Shown here: piece after piece, positions 6,944-16,065 of the stretch | Layout of the letters: every line of letters starts with the position of its first letter | Numbering within the stretch: the first letter of the stretch is position 1 | Assembly (NCBI GenBank): GCA_040388535.1 | Contig: JAZKBR010000001.1 | Span: 269,764-333,763, forward strand | Direction: 5' to 3' | Length of the DNA: 64,000 bases | Origin: Gemmatimonadota bacterium | GTDB lineage: Bacteria > Gemmatimonadota > Gemmatimonadetes > Gemmatimonadales > GWC2-71-9 | The notes under the pieces: generated by a model | The model's input: the letters and a program-made list of their open reading frames with translations, nothing else | Databases searched by the model: none | Told to the model about the DNA's origin: nothing | Translations under genes and position numbers: made by a program

Positions 6944-9148
6944 TCACCGCAGCAGAAGCGGTACCGTCCGCCTCAGGGTAACGCCGGCCTTCCGGTCCCG
7001 GACTACAACCTCCAGCCGGTAAGCGCCCTTGTCGAGCCGCGAGATGTCGAGTTCCCGAAGCGACTCATTGAGGCTGGCCTCCAGCGACCCGGTGGAGCGC
7101 ACCTCGAGCGACGGCTTGTCGGATGGCTTCTCGGTGAGGTAGAGCGCGATCGTCGTCTCCACCTCGGCACGCCGTGCTTCGCTCAGGATCTGCCAGTAGA
7201 GCGACACCGGTTCCTTTCGATTGAACGTGCCGAGCGAAGCCACCGGAACCTTGCCACTGGGGCCTGTCCAGACCTGACGTTGCTTCGGCGCCCCGAGGAT
7301 CAGGTCCGACATTTCCAGCGTTCCTGCCACGAGCGAGGGCATTCTGGTTCCCCATCGTCCTCCGGCACGAATGGAGTCTTGCCGGATCATCAGACTCCAC
7401 GATGAGATGGCGGCGCCGGTCGCTGCCTCGATCAGTCCGTTCACTCGGGCATCGGGGCCCGTTCCTGCGGGAATTCTGAGCCGACGAAGTTCTGTAGTAT
7501 CGATCCATCGTTCGGCGTTCTCGTCCCACTGGCGCAGTTCAATCATGAGCGTTGCCACCGAGCTCGAATCAACGAGCAGGTCGCCGGCCCGGACTGACCA
7601 GGGGATCACCGCCACAAGGCGTCCGTCCTTCCATTCACGCTGGAGCCGGGCCGATGTTTCCAGGCCGTGAGCAAACCGACGGGAATTGTCATCCTGTGTC
7701 GTCGCCAGCTTGATGAAGGCGGCATCCTCTGTGCGGATGCGTTCGAGGTGCTCCGCCTCGACCGCCCGCCCACCCATCCGCTCGGCGTTCTCCGAAGTCG
7801 TGGTCAGGAAGCAGCGATACGTGTCGAGGCCACAGAGGTACGAGCCGAGCACGCCTTTCACTAGCCTGGTCGGCTTCGTCGTCGCGGTAAAGGCCTCAGG
7901 TTCAAACTGCAGCAGCAGGCGCGATCCGCCGATGTCATATTGCCACACGGTCCGGCTGTTGGTTCCGAAATACTCCAGCTGCTGTTTTTTCAAGGAAGGG
8001 CGCACGGTGTCGATCCCGCTCCACTCACGGGTATTTCCAGGGGCTCCAAGCCGCATCCACACCGTGGCCCGGTCATCATAGAAGCCGGTCCACCGTTCCG
8101 TCGGGCGGAGCAGATCGGCGTGAATGAGGCCGGGCTCCCAGAACATCGCGAAGTTCCCCGGGACGCGACTCTCTGGCGTCGCGGGATACAGAAATTTCAA
8201 CTGTCCCTTGCGAGACACGGCGAGACGAAAGTGGGCGATGACGTAATCGAGTCGGGCGAAGTGTTCCACCAGACGACTTCCTGAAGGGCGCGCGTCGCGA
8301 ATGTCACGCAACGCGAACGTGTTCAGCACCCAGCGCTGACGCGACGAATCGGGGAGCGTCTGCCATTCGTCCCATTCATCGGGCTCCACGAACCACTTCA
8401 GCTGCCAGCCGACTTCGTCCCATGAGCCACGATCGTGCGCGGAGTGCAGGGCTTCGTGGAGTCGCAGAAGGGCCTGGGTCGTGTCGGCCGTTCGCGCGGC
8501 CGCACGCGCCAGGTAGAGCTGTTGCCAGGTAGAGTCGACCCCGGCGGCGAGCGCAGCTTGCGCACACGCCGCGGCACGCGCCGGCTTCCCGCCGCGCTCG
8601 CTCAGATCCACACAGCTCCGGGCTGCTGCCGCCGATGCAGTCCCGGGGCCTACAGCACCCGCGAGGGCCACCGCGACGGAATCAAGCAAGGGCGAGAGTT
8701 CGGCGTCGTACGCGAGTGCGCCGAGAATCTCCGCCCCGAATGCTGAGGGTGCCAGGGCGAGCCCACGAAGGAGCGCGCGCTCCGATCCGGCAGTCCAGCT
8801 GTCCCCCAATGGCATCAGGAAGCCCGGCCGTGAAATCGTCTCCAGCGCGGAGAGTCTGGCCCGCACGCAGGCGAGCGAGATCAGGACCCTGGCGTCTGCG
8901 GTCGGCCCGTGGTCGGCGAGAGTTCCCTCCTCCTTCAACAAGGCGCCCTGAGTTCCCAGCGCTCCACAGAGGGCCACAATTCGTTGATTGTAGCGTGGGA
9001 TCTCGTCGCGGATGCCGAAAGCTGGGGCGAGGAGTTGCGGGGTCAGGATGTCCGGCCCGCGTTGCGCCAGGAGGTTGCCGGCCAAACCCACGCCAAGCAC
9101 CAGATAGAGCACGAGCAGCTTGAGTCGTCCGCCGATGTGGTAGCTCAC
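6944..9148 (-). CDS. Secreted GWxTD-like protein, third of three tandem paralogues
   Basis: This 734-residue protein has a signal peptide (hydrophobic residues 9-27, cleavage after LLAQ). A long helical, TPR-like middle follows. The GWxTD-like core is GFYDDRATVWMRLGAPGNTR (about residues 340-360), with VWQYDIGGSRLLLQFEP after it. A beta-rich C-terminal half with Ig-like strands ends GVTLRRTVPLLLR. The core is degenerate relative to its two neighbours (YLRHGEP has become WMRLGAP). Its ATG overlaps the previous paralogue's stop as ATGA. Exported, probably periplasmic. The GWxTD name is from memory of the family; function is unknown. Confidence 0.65.
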   Translation of the reverse strand: MSYHIGGRLKLLVLYLVLGVGLAGNLLAQRGPDILTPQLLAPAFGIRDEIPRYNQRIVALCGALGTQGALLKEEGTLADHGPTADARVLISLACVRARLSALETISRPGFLMPLGDSWTAGSERALLRGLALAPSAFGAEILGALAYDAELSPLLDSVAVALAGAVGPGTASAAAARSCVDLSERGGKPARAAACAQAALAAGVDSTWQQLYLARAAARTADTTQALLRLHEALHSAHDRGSWDEVGWQLKWFVEPDEWDEWQTLPDSSRQRWVLNTFALRDIRDARPSGSRLVEHFARLDYVIAHFRLAVSRKGQLKFLYPATPESRVPGNFAMFWEPGLIHADLLRPTERWTGFYDDRATVWMRLGAPGNTREWSGIDTVRPSLKKQQLEYFGTNSRTVWQYDIGGSRLLLQFEPEAFTATTKPTRLVKGVLGSYLCGLDTYRCFLTTTSENAERMGGRAVEAEHLERIRTEDAAFIKLATTQDDNSRRFAHGLETSARLQREWKDGRLVAVIPWSVRAGDLLVDSSSVATLMIELRQWDENAERWIDTTELRRLRIPAGTGPDARVNGLIEAATGAAISSWSLMIRQDSIRAGGRWGTRMPSLVAGTLEMSDLILGAPKQRQVWTGPSGKVPVASLGTFNRKEPVSLYWQILSEARRAEVETTIALYLTEKPSDKPSLEVRSTGSLEASLNESLRELDISRLDKGAYRLEVVVRDRKAGVTLRRTVPLLLR

Positions 9149-11346
9149 GGCACCACCAGCCGTTGGGTCCGCTCGACTTTCACCGTCGGACTCAACTCCG
9201 CTGTCACCCGCAATTCATACGAGCCGCTCTTGAGCGACCCGATCCCGACACGCTGCGTTCGGAATGCGCGCGCCGTGGGCGGCCGATCGACAAACCGCAC
9301 CGTCACCGCTGGCGCGACACCGTCCTTGCCCACTTGCGTCACCGTGACCGTGAGGGGAACGTCGCGCCCGGCCGCGCCGCTCAGGATGTAACCGAGGCCC
9401 ACGAACTTCGCGCGTCCAGGGGAGAGCGCCGGGGAGAGCCGAACGGGATTGCCCTCGATTGCGGTCGGTGCACCCTGTTCGCCATCGGGGAGGAGCACCA
9501 GGTCGGAGATGTCCATCGGCGCATCGGGATCGCCGATCACTAGCCCGCTGTGTGAATACTCGGCGCCCACGCGGCCGGCGCTGTCGGAGACTATCATCTT
9601 GACTTCGTAGGCACCACCTGGAAGCGGCACCTCGAGCAGCGCCGTGAGATAGCCGTCGAGATTGGAGCCATTGCCAAGGGCTGGCAACCGGAAATGTCGC
9701 ATCGTGTCGATCGACACGACCCATTCCTTCGCGGCGTTGCGCACCCGTAGTTGCCAGCGCAATGAGAGGTGGCTCGAATCTTCGGCACCGTACCGCGTCA
9801 GGTCGCGCAGCGAAATGTCGAGGGCAGCCGTCAGCATCCCGGGCTGGCGGCCCAGGCCCACAGCGGAGGCCGCCAACCGCAACTTGTTGTCGAACCGGCT
9901 CGGCGCGCCGTCGTGACTCGCGAGGAATGCCTGATCTTGCGCGGCCAGCTCCTTGACCCGGACGATGCGTTCCTGCGAAAGCGACTTGAGAGATTTCCGG
10001 GCCTCGAGCACGCAGTAGAATGCGGCAAGCTGACAGGTCGCCATCCAGTCACCAGTGCTCAAACTGGTCGCAAACATTCCGGACAATACGCGATCCAGCC
10101 TGGCAAAGTGTGCGAGGGCGGGCCGCTCGCGGAGGGTGTAGAGCCACGACTCGGTGCCCGATGCCTGAGTGCCGGGGTAATTCGCTCTTGCCGGCGGCTC
10201 CCCGTGCCGCAGGTAGGTCAGACCGCGATCGTCCAGAAGTCGGCCGCGGAGGTCGAGACCGCCCAACGAGCAAAAGGGGGTCGGGGCACCACCATCAGCC
10301 GTGTTCCCCTGTTCCTTGCAGGCCGCCAGCACGGCGGTTCTGTCGGCCGGAAGCTTTCGCAACAGCTCGTCCCGGTCGGCAACGCGATAGTGCTGGAGCA
10401 CTACGCGCCATCGCCGCGCGTGCTCCGCGAAGCGGGCGCCAGCGAAGTGACCGTCCTCGAAGTCGCGATCGAGCCAGAATCCCTCCACCCACCTGGCGCG
10501 TTCGCTGAACGGGAGCGCCACGAATGCCGCTGAATCGGAGCTGCCACCGACAAGCGCGAGGTCGCGGGCGACCCACTGCTGGTGCTCCCCACCGCCCGAA
10601 TCGGCGCTGGCTGCGGCATAGAGACGCGTCGCCTCCCGAGCCGACCCGGCGTTCGCCTCGACGAATGCCAAGAGGTAGTTCCGTTCGCCGCTGGTGAGCA
10701 CTTGTGGCCCTGCGCGCGTGATGAGTGCGTGTCCCTCGCCCGCGTCTCCCTGTTCAAGCGATAGCTGGAGGCGAAGGCGTTCGAGTTGCCGCTGCACCGC
10801 AGCGGGAAGCCCCCCTCGGACGAGGGCGCCATTCACACCGGCAAGCTCGCGCTGCGCAGTTGCCCACACCCTGGGATAGGGGACGATCAGATCAAGATCA
10901 GCGATGGTCGGTGCGAATGCTGAGTCTCGGTCGAAGGAACCGAGGTATGCCTCATAGGTGCGACGACACCAATCGAGAAATTCCCTGGTGTTGACGCCAT
11001 CGATCGGACCACAGCTGCCACGCTCCGCCTGCAAGGCGCGGGCAAGCGCAAAGCCTCCCCAAGGATTCCGGTAGGCCCAGCCGTAGGAAAGCGACGCGGC
11101 GGTATCGAGCACTGCTGCGAGGATGCGCGGTTGCTTGAGCGTCGCGTCGCCGCGTCGATTAGTCGGCAACAGGGCCGTGGCGACGGAAGCATCGGTGAGC
11201 GCGCGAAGGGCCGGAGCAGTGCCCAACCACCTTGCCCAGGCTGCAACCGTGTCGGGTGCGGCCTGGGAAACAGCGCGCGCGGGCACAAAGAGGGCGCCCA
11301 GCACGACAACGAGAGTAACAACGGAATTGCGGCGGGAAGGAACCAT
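9145..11346 (-). CDS. Secreted GWxTD-like protein, second of three tandem paralogues
   Basis: The 733-residue protein starts with a signal peptide (MVPSRRNSVVTLVVVLGALF, cleavage near AVSQ). The middle is helical. The core motif is LLDDRGLTYLRHGEPPARAN, followed by TESWLYTLRERPALAHF. The C-terminal third is beta-rich and ends in KVERTQRLVVP. The frame is open to 11526, but the start at 11346 is fixed by ACGAGG nine bases upstream, inside a 24-26 base leader shared almost exactly with the first paralogue. The gene's last four bases overlap the next paralogue. Cell location is inferred to be periplasm or outer envelope. Confidence 0.7.
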   Translation of the reverse strand: MVPSRRNSVVTLVVVLGALFVPARAVSQAAPDTVAAWARWLGTAPALRALTDASVATALLPTNRRGDATLKQPRILAAVLDTAASLSYGWAYRNPWGGFALARALQAERGSCGPIDGVNTREFLDWCRRTYEAYLGSFDRDSAFAPTIADLDLIVPYPRVWATAQRELAGVNGALVRGGLPAAVQRQLERLRLQLSLEQGDAGEGHALITRAGPQVLTSGERNYLLAFVEANAGSAREATRLYAAASADSGGGEHQQWVARDLALVGGSSDSAAFVALPFSERARWVEGFWLDRDFEDGHFAGARFAEHARRWRVVLQHYRVADRDELLRKLPADRTAVLAACKEQGNTADGGAPTPFCSLGGLDLRGRLLDDRGLTYLRHGEPPARANYPGTQASGTESWLYTLRERPALAHFARLDRVLSGMFATSLSTGDWMATCQLAAFYCVLEARKSLKSLSQERIVRVKELAAQDQAFLASHDGAPSRFDNKLRLAASAVGLGRQPGMLTAALDISLRDLTRYGAEDSSHLSLRWQLRVRNAAKEWVVSIDTMRHFRLPALGNGSNLDGYLTALLEVPLPGGAYEVKMIVSDSAGRVGAEYSHSGLVIGDPDAPMDISDLVLLPDGEQGAPTAIEGNPVRLSPALSPGRAKFVGLGYILSGAAGRDVPLTVTVTQVGKDGVAPAVTVRFVDRPPTARAFRTQRVGIGSLKSGSYELRVTAELSPTVKVERTQRLVVP

Positions 11347-11351
11347 CGGTG

Positions 11352-11375
11352 CCAGCCTCGTGGGGGAACGGGCAG
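11352..11375 (-). promoter_or_regulatory. Shared ribosome-binding leader of the second GWxTD-like gene
   Basis: On the minus strand this reads CTGCCCGTTCCCCC followed by ACGAGGCTGG, ending six bases from the ATG. The same block, with one or two extra C/T, precedes the first paralogue at 13732-13757. It holds the Shine-Dalgarno GAGG at equal spacing in both and decides both starts. The conserved pyrimidine run upstream is not needed for ribosome binding and may have another role. Confidence 0.6.
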
Positions 11376-11455
11376 AACCAGGATTCCACAATGATACAGC
11401 GCGTAGGCGCGGAGCGCACTGGAGAGGCGCCTCGCGCGAGAGTAGCAGGGTCGTC

Positions 11456-13726
11456 CTAGTGCCGAGCCGACACCAGCAGAGGGCGTTCGCGTTGCACGCG
11501 TCTTCCCGCCGACTCAATGGTGACAATCAGTCGGTAGCTCCCTGGCTTCAGTCGAGCGAGCGCCAATGACTTGCGCACGCCGTTCACGGCGCCGGAGGAA
11601 CGCTCGGTTCCCTGGATCCTGATCCCCTCCATAGACTTCGGATCGGAAGACCGAACCTCCACGATGCTGCGATAACTCTCGCGGGGTGGAATGCCGCGTA
11701 CTTCGTAATACAGCTCCACTGTTCCACCCACCGGCCACGCCCCGAGCGTGTTGAGCGCGAAGAGCCCGGCGAGAGAATTCCAGGGCGTTCCGACGTCAGC
11801 AATTCCGGTCACGATGTCGCTCAGCGCAAGGCCGTTGCCACCACTCACAGTCACGCGTTTGGCGAGGGCATACGCTCCCGCGGAGTCGTTCGACTGTTTC
11901 GCCCGCACCGCTACTTGCCAATCTCCGCCCATGACCGGCAGCTCGAACCATCCGGCGAGGTGCTCCCCCGCCTTGAGCGAATCATGCCGCATGAAACGAC
12001 GAACAGTGTCGATCGCGATGGTACTGTCGAGCATGCGATTGTAGGCAACCAGCCGGAAGGTGATCGGATATACCAGCTGCCCCTCAGGGCCAGCGTCTGC
12101 GTGGAGCCCGCGTCCGGGAATCGCGAAGGTGACCAGCACTCGACCACTGCCGTCGCCGCCGTCGCCGACGCCGAACGTCTGGACAACAGCATTCCACGGC
12201 GTCGTGATCAGGGGCGAATCGCTGTCGGTGCGCGCTCCAACGAGTGCGTCTTCCCGGCTCTGCGCAATCACATCGCAACGGCGGTAGTCCGTCGCTTTGG
12301 TTCCGCCACTGAGAGACATCCGGACAGCAGCACCCGCGTATTCGGGGAGGAGCCGAGCGCGCAACGCCCAGTCCTCGGGAAAATCCACCGGCAGGAAACT
12401 GGTCATCGTTGTGGGGGCCATATAGCCAAGCGCCTGGCTCCCGCGAAAGTGAATGAGTCGCCAACGTCCATCGATCCAGTAGAGCCACGACTCGTTCTGT
12501 TCCATCGAGCGCGCGATGCGCTGGCGCAGGAAGGGAGGCGGAGGCTCCTGCTGCCCGACGCTGACACCGCTGAGTGGCCCCATTCCAACAGCTTTCCCCG
12601 CGGGCTCACCGTGCCTGAGGTAAATCACCCCTCGATGGTCGAGGAGCGACTCCCTGGCGCGAATGTCCCCAGGAAGCGTCGGCTGAGCCCGGGCAAGCAA
12701 TTCGTAGAGCGAGGTCCCGCTACCTGGGCACGGAAGATCGAGGCCCTCGAATCCAAATTCGACACGGGCAAACTGTGCTCGGCGCCAGGGGTCAAGGGCA
12801 CGATACTGCCCGAGTGCCACGTTCCACCGTCGCAGTTGTTCGAGAAGGCGCGACCCCGGCCTCGCCGCGGCCGCCGCGTCGCGCTCGGCCCAGAACCGGT
12901 GGACCCAGGCAAGCAGGCGACCGTCCGGGATCGAATCAAACGTCTGGAGAGAATCAGGATCGAGCATCCAGCCGAAGTCTTGCCGGTAGAGCGCTCGACC
13001 TGCCGGAGTGAGTGGAGAGAAACCGGCCCAGTAGGCACGGGTCGCACCGGTCGAGTCGCCGATGGCCGACAGACTTCGCGCGCGCTCCAGTGCGATGCGC
13101 GATAGATCTCCGCCGAGCTCGGCACTATGGTCGAAGGCCGCCAGGGCGCTGTCGTTCTGTCCTTCGGCGCGCAGGTGCCGACCCCACACGAGAAGCAGAT
13201 CGGCTTCCGGTCGATCGCGGTTCAGCATCCGCCCAAGAATCTCGACCTGATTCCGGCGCATCAACCTATCGCCCGACGCCACTGCAACCTCCAGCACGAA
13301 TCGCCTGGCCGGATCGAACTCCGGGTCCTTGCGAAACGCATCGCGCAGATTGCGCCAGGCGCTCTCCTCGTGACTTTCGCCCTCGAGCGAGCCTTCCGAC
13401 AACAGGACCGGTGCCCGCGCCTTTGCCAACTCGGCGAATGCTCGCGCGAGGGCAAAGTTCGGCCACGCGCCGAGGTCGGCCCGGCCTGTCAGACGCGAGA
13501 GTGTGAAGAGATTCCGTTCGAGGGTTGGGCGATCGTTGGATAGCTGAGAGGTGCGTAGTTCGCGGACGGCCTGCCAGAGCACCAGCTCCGGGCCCTGCAC
13601 GGGCGGGGTTGGCACCGACGCGACTGCGCTCGGCGTGGTAGCCTGCTGCAGCCGCTCATAGGCAGCATCGAGTCGGGGTGTGGCCACGATGAGTTGGGCA
13701 AAGCAGACGAACCCACCTATCAGCAT
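11456..13726 (-). CDS. Secreted GWxTD-like protein, first of three tandem paralogues
   Basis: The 756-residue protein starts MLIGGFVCFAQLIVATPRLD, a signal sequence or membrane anchor. A helical repeat-like region follows, and the core is SLLDHRGVIYLRHGEPAGKA, then NESWLYWIDGRWRLIHF. A beta-rich C-terminal part ends GRRVQRERPLLVSARH. The start at 13726 is chosen over an in-frame ATG at 13762 because ACGAGG sits nine bases before it, in a leader shared with the second paralogue. A 109-bp gap separates it from that gene. It is the first gene of the cluster and keeps the best-preserved motif. Confidence 0.7.
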   Translation of the reverse strand: MLIGGFVCFAQLIVATPRLDAAYERLQQATTPSAVASVPTPPVQGPELVLWQAVRELRTSQLSNDRPTLERNLFTLSRLTGRADLGAWPNFALARAFAELAKARAPVLLSEGSLEGESHEESAWRNLRDAFRKDPEFDPARRFVLEVAVASGDRLMRRNQVEILGRMLNRDRPEADLLLVWGRHLRAEGQNDSALAAFDHSAELGGDLSRIALERARSLSAIGDSTGATRAYWAGFSPLTPAGRALYRQDFGWMLDPDSLQTFDSIPDGRLLAWVHRFWAERDAAAAARPGSRLLEQLRRWNVALGQYRALDPWRRAQFARVEFGFEGLDLPCPGSGTSLYELLARAQPTLPGDIRARESLLDHRGVIYLRHGEPAGKAVGMGPLSGVSVGQQEPPPPFLRQRIARSMEQNESWLYWIDGRWRLIHFRGSQALGYMAPTTMTSFLPVDFPEDWALRARLLPEYAGAAVRMSLSGGTKATDYRRCDVIAQSREDALVGARTDSDSPLITTPWNAVVQTFGVGDGGDGSGRVLVTFAIPGRGLHADAGPEGQLVYPITFRLVAYNRMLDSTIAIDTVRRFMRHDSLKAGEHLAGWFELPVMGGDWQVAVRAKQSNDSAGAYALAKRVTVSGGNGLALSDIVTGIADVGTPWNSLAGLFALNTLGAWPVGGTVELYYEVRGIPPRESYRSIVEVRSSDPKSMEGIRIQGTERSSGAVNGVRKSLALARLKPGSYRLIVTIESAGRRVQRERPLLVSARH

Positions 13727-13731
13727 ACACA

Positions 13732-13757
13732 CCGGCCTCGTGGGGGGAAACGGGCAG
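13732..13757 (-). promoter_or_regulatory. Shared ribosome-binding leader of the first GWxTD-like gene
   Basis: On the minus strand CTGCCCGTTTCCCCCC is followed by ACGAGGCCGG, ending six bases from the ATG at 13726. It is almost identical to the block before the second paralogue, showing that the duplicated unit included its leader. Confidence 0.6.
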
Positions 13758-13784
13758 TGCACTATCCAGCAAGCATTTTACCAC

Positions 13785-13810
13785 CCGGCCGACGCAGGCG
13801 CGACGGCCGG
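13785..13810 (-). terminator. Hairpin after dgcN
   Basis: CCGGCCG and CGGCCGG pair as a 7-bp stem with further pairing inside, 12 bases past the dgcN stop on the minus strand. No T-run follows. TAAAAT (13780-13775) just beyond may be a -10 for the GWxTD cluster, without a convincing -35. Confidence 0.45.
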
Positions 13811-13821
13811 CACCTCAGAAG

Positions 13822-14871
13822 CTACTTCCTCGCCCCCGCAATCGCATCCAGCAGTGGCGCCGGATCGAAGCGCACCGGGTCGGTGCACGGCAGGCCGGTC
13901 TCCTTCGTGGCGGCTTCGCACGCCGCCCGCGCGGCAGCATCATCAAGATCGTAGGTGTTCATCGCGATGCCGATGACCTTGGTGGGATGCACCGCACCAC
14001 CGATCTCCTCGTACCACTTCACATACTGCGACAGCGGCGGAATCCGCAGCCAGCTCGCCTGACGATAGTCGCCGATGTATTCGCGCGTCGCCTGGTGACA
14101 GAGAATCATCGCATCGGGACAGGAGCCGTGCAGCAGGCCGAGCGTCACCCCGCTGTACCCCGGGTGATTGATGCTCCCCTGCCCCTCAACGAGCACCACG
14201 TCGGCACCCTCGGCGCCGCGCACCGTGATCTGCTCGGCCGCACCAGCGATGAAGTCGGCGACGACAGCATCGACACCGATCCCCCACCCTTCGATCATTA
14301 TCCCGGTCTGGCCAGTCGCCACGAAATTGGTCTTGATGCCGCGCTCGTTGAGCTTTCCCACGAGCTGCAGCTGCGCCGTCATCTTGCCGACGTTGCAGTC
14401 AGTGCCCACCGTGAGAACGCGCAACGCCTTGGTCCCCTTCGCCAGGCCGCTCGCAATCGGCAGGTTCGCCGGCGGGCGACGAATATCGGTGATGCTCCGC
14501 CCCGCCGCCTTCGCGGCCTCGGCAAGCTTCGGATCATCATTGAGGAAAGTGTGCAGTCCGCTCACAATGTCGCAGCCGGCAGCGAGTGCCTCGCGCAGCC
14601 ACTCGCGCCACTCGTCGGGGAGGCGTCCGCCCGCCGGCGCGATGCCGATGAGCACCGAGTTCGCACCGTGGTCGAGCCCTTCGCGCATCGAGGCGACGAC
14701 CGGGATGTCGCCGCCGAAACCGAGCACCTGCTGCGCCGTCTTGCCGGCGTTCTGCCGGTCGAGCACCGCTACCACCCGGTCGGGCTGGTAGCGGATCACC
14801 GAGTTTGCGGTCTTCGATGTCATCGGGCCGAAGTCACCATCGGCCACAATCAGGTGACGCAGCACGCTCAC
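13822..14871 (-). CDS. DUF1611/DgcN-family protein (P-loop N-acetyltransferase-like)
   Basis: The 349-residue protein belongs to the DUF1611 family. A characterised member, DgcN, acetylates D-glutamate in a D-amino-acid catabolic route. An N-terminal Rossmann-like domain (RVVAVLDRQNAGKTAQQVLG) precedes the P-loop domain with GTDCNVGKMTAQ (about residues 158-169). Further conserved segments are FVATGQTGIMIEG, DVVLVEGQGSINHPGYSG and LCHQATRE. It starts at a GTG overlapping the pspA stop as GTGA, so it is made with PspA. The epimerase partner DgcA is not in the window. Substrate here is uncertain, so no symbol is given. Confidence 0.75.
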   Translation of the reverse strand: MSVLRHLIVADGDFGPMTSKTANSVIRYQPDRVVAVLDRQNAGKTAQQVLGFGGDIPVVASMREGLDHGANSVLIGIAPAGGRLPDEWREWLREALAAGCDIVSGLHTFLNDDPKLAEAAKAAGRSITDIRRPPANLPIASGLAKGTKALRVLTVGTDCNVGKMTAQLQLVGKLNERGIKTNFVATGQTGIMIEGWGIGVDAVVADFIAGAAEQITVRGAEGADVVLVEGQGSINHPGYSGVTLGLLHGSCPDAMILCHQATREYIGDYRQASWLRIPPLSQYVKWYEEIGGAVHPTKVIGIAMNTYDLDDAAARAACEAATKETGLPCTDPVRFDPAPLLDAIAGARK

Positions 14872-15602
14872 GACTTCCCCTCGCCGCCACCCTGGCCGAG
14901 CTGCTTCGGTGCCTCGGTGGTGCCGGACTTGAGCGCGCCCATCCGCGCCTTGAGCTCGAGCAGCTGCTGATCCGAAGAGCCGTGGTATTCGAGCTGCTCG
15001 AATTCCTTCGCGAGCTTGTCGCCGGTGAACTCTTCCTGCAGTTCGGCCGCCGCGAGCGCCTTGCGCTCGTTGTTCTCGATCTTCTCCTGCATCCGCTCGA
15101 ACGACTCGAAGGCACTCTTGTCGCCCATCCCCGACAGCGTCTCCTGAATCCGCTGCTGCGCCTCGGCCCGCCGCGCCCGGGCAACGAGGATGTTCTTCTT
15201 GCGCTTGGCTTCCTCGATCTTGTCGTTGAGCTGGCGCAGTGACGCCTTGAGCGATTCGGTCTCGCTCTTGCTCTTGACCCAGGTCTCGTGGAGCTGCTGC
15301 GCACCTTGCAGCGCCTCGTTGTAGCGCATCAGCGCCTGCTTCGCGAGATCGTCGCGGCCTTCCTGCACCGCGAGCATCGCGCGCCGCTCCCAGTCTTCGG
15401 ACTGCTTCTTCATCGCGATGGAATCGGCCTCGAGCTTCTTCTCGTCGGCGATGGACTGCGCCACCTGCTGCCGCGCCTTGTCGAGCTGCGTACGCATGTC
15501 GACAATGAGTTGGTTCAGCATCTTCTCGGGGTTTTCGGCGCGCGAGATGAGGTCATTGAGGTTCGAACGCATCATCGTGGCGAAACGATCAAAGATTCCC
15601 AT
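14868..15602 (-). CDS. pspA: Phage shock protein A (PspA/IM30 family)
   Basis: PspA proteins assemble on the inner face of the cytoplasmic membrane and preserve it under stress; they are ESCRT-III relatives. The 244-residue protein begins with the amphipathic helix MGIFDRFATMMRSNLNDLI. The long coiled-coil hairpin follows (AENPEKMLNQLIVDMRTQL, ARRAEAQQRIQETLSG, ESFERMQEKIENNERKA), then a glycine-rich tail. GAGAGG precedes the ATG. It lies five bases after a YbjN-like gene and overlaps dgcN. Upstream are nine small membrane paralogues with a shared coiled-coil motif, which suggests these are its membrane partners or sensors. No PspF-type regulator is nearby. Confidence 0.93.
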   Translation of the reverse strand: MGIFDRFATMMRSNLNDLISRAENPEKMLNQLIVDMRTQLDKARQQVAQSIADEKKLEADSIAMKKQSEDWERRAMLAVQEGRDDLAKQALMRYNEALQGAQQLHETWVKSKSETESLKASLRQLNDKIEEAKRKKNILVARARRAEAQQRIQETLSGMGDKSAFESFERMQEKIENNERKALAAAELQEEFTGDKLAKEFEQLEYHGSSDQQLLELKARMGALKSGTTEAPKQLGQGGGEGKS

Positions 15603-15607
15603 AACGA

Positions 15608-15994
15608 TTACCTCTCCCCGAACGGCGCGAGTGCGCTCACGTGGGACGCAAGAGCCAGGGCGAGCGAATCGACGCTGGCCTCGAACTCGCTGAAGTCGAG
15701 ATCGGACAATTCCATGGCATCGGTGAGGACGACGTGATCTCCCTCGATGCCGTACGACCCGTGCACCAGGTCATGGGCGTTGTATTCGAGCAGGCGCCGG
15801 CAGAGCTCGGCCGACTTGGTCGCGTCGGCGGGCAGTGGCATCACCCGGACGCGGAGGACCAGCACCGGCGGCGCGAAATGCACCACCAGCTCGGCGTCCT
15901 CGGGCGTCTTCACGCGCCACATATCGTGCGCGACCAGCTCGACCGGCAGGTCGAGTCGATCGAGATAGGCCTGCACGTCTTCACGTGATGTCAT
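15608..15994 (-). CDS. YbjN-like / secretion-chaperone-fold protein next to pspA
   Basis: The 128-residue soluble acidic protein starts MTSREDVQAYLDRLDLPVEL and contains LLEYNAHDLVHGSYGIEGD and ELSDLDFSEFEASVDSLALA, typical of the YbjN/CesT-like fold (alternating beta-sheet and two helices). Such proteins often accompany PspA and are thought to be regulators or chaperones rather than enzymes. TTGGAGGAAG lies just before the ATG. It is placed between the nine-gene array and pspA, with a small hairpin upstream. Family assignment is from pattern resemblance; role is inferred from context. Confidence 0.65.
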   Translation of the reverse strand: MTSREDVQAYLDRLDLPVELVAHDMWRVKTPEDAELVVHFAPPVLVLRVRVMPLPADATKSAELCRRLLEYNAHDLVHGSYGIEGDHVVLTDAMELSDLDFSEFEASVDSLALALASHVSALAPFGER

Positions 15995-16043
15995 CGAACT
16001 TCCTCCAACCCGGGGGATCCGGGGGTAAGACGGGAAACGTAGT

Positions 16044-16062
16044 CCGGGCCATAACGGCCCGG
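16044..16062 (-). terminator. Small stem-loop between the nine-gene array and the ybjN-like gene
   Basis: CCGGGCC and GGCCCGG form a 7-bp stem with a 5-base loop just after the ninth paralogue's stop. No T-run follows, so it more likely tunes or processes the transcript than ends it. It lies in the only real gap (71 bp) of the operon. Confidence 0.4.
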
Positions 16063-16065
16063 CAA

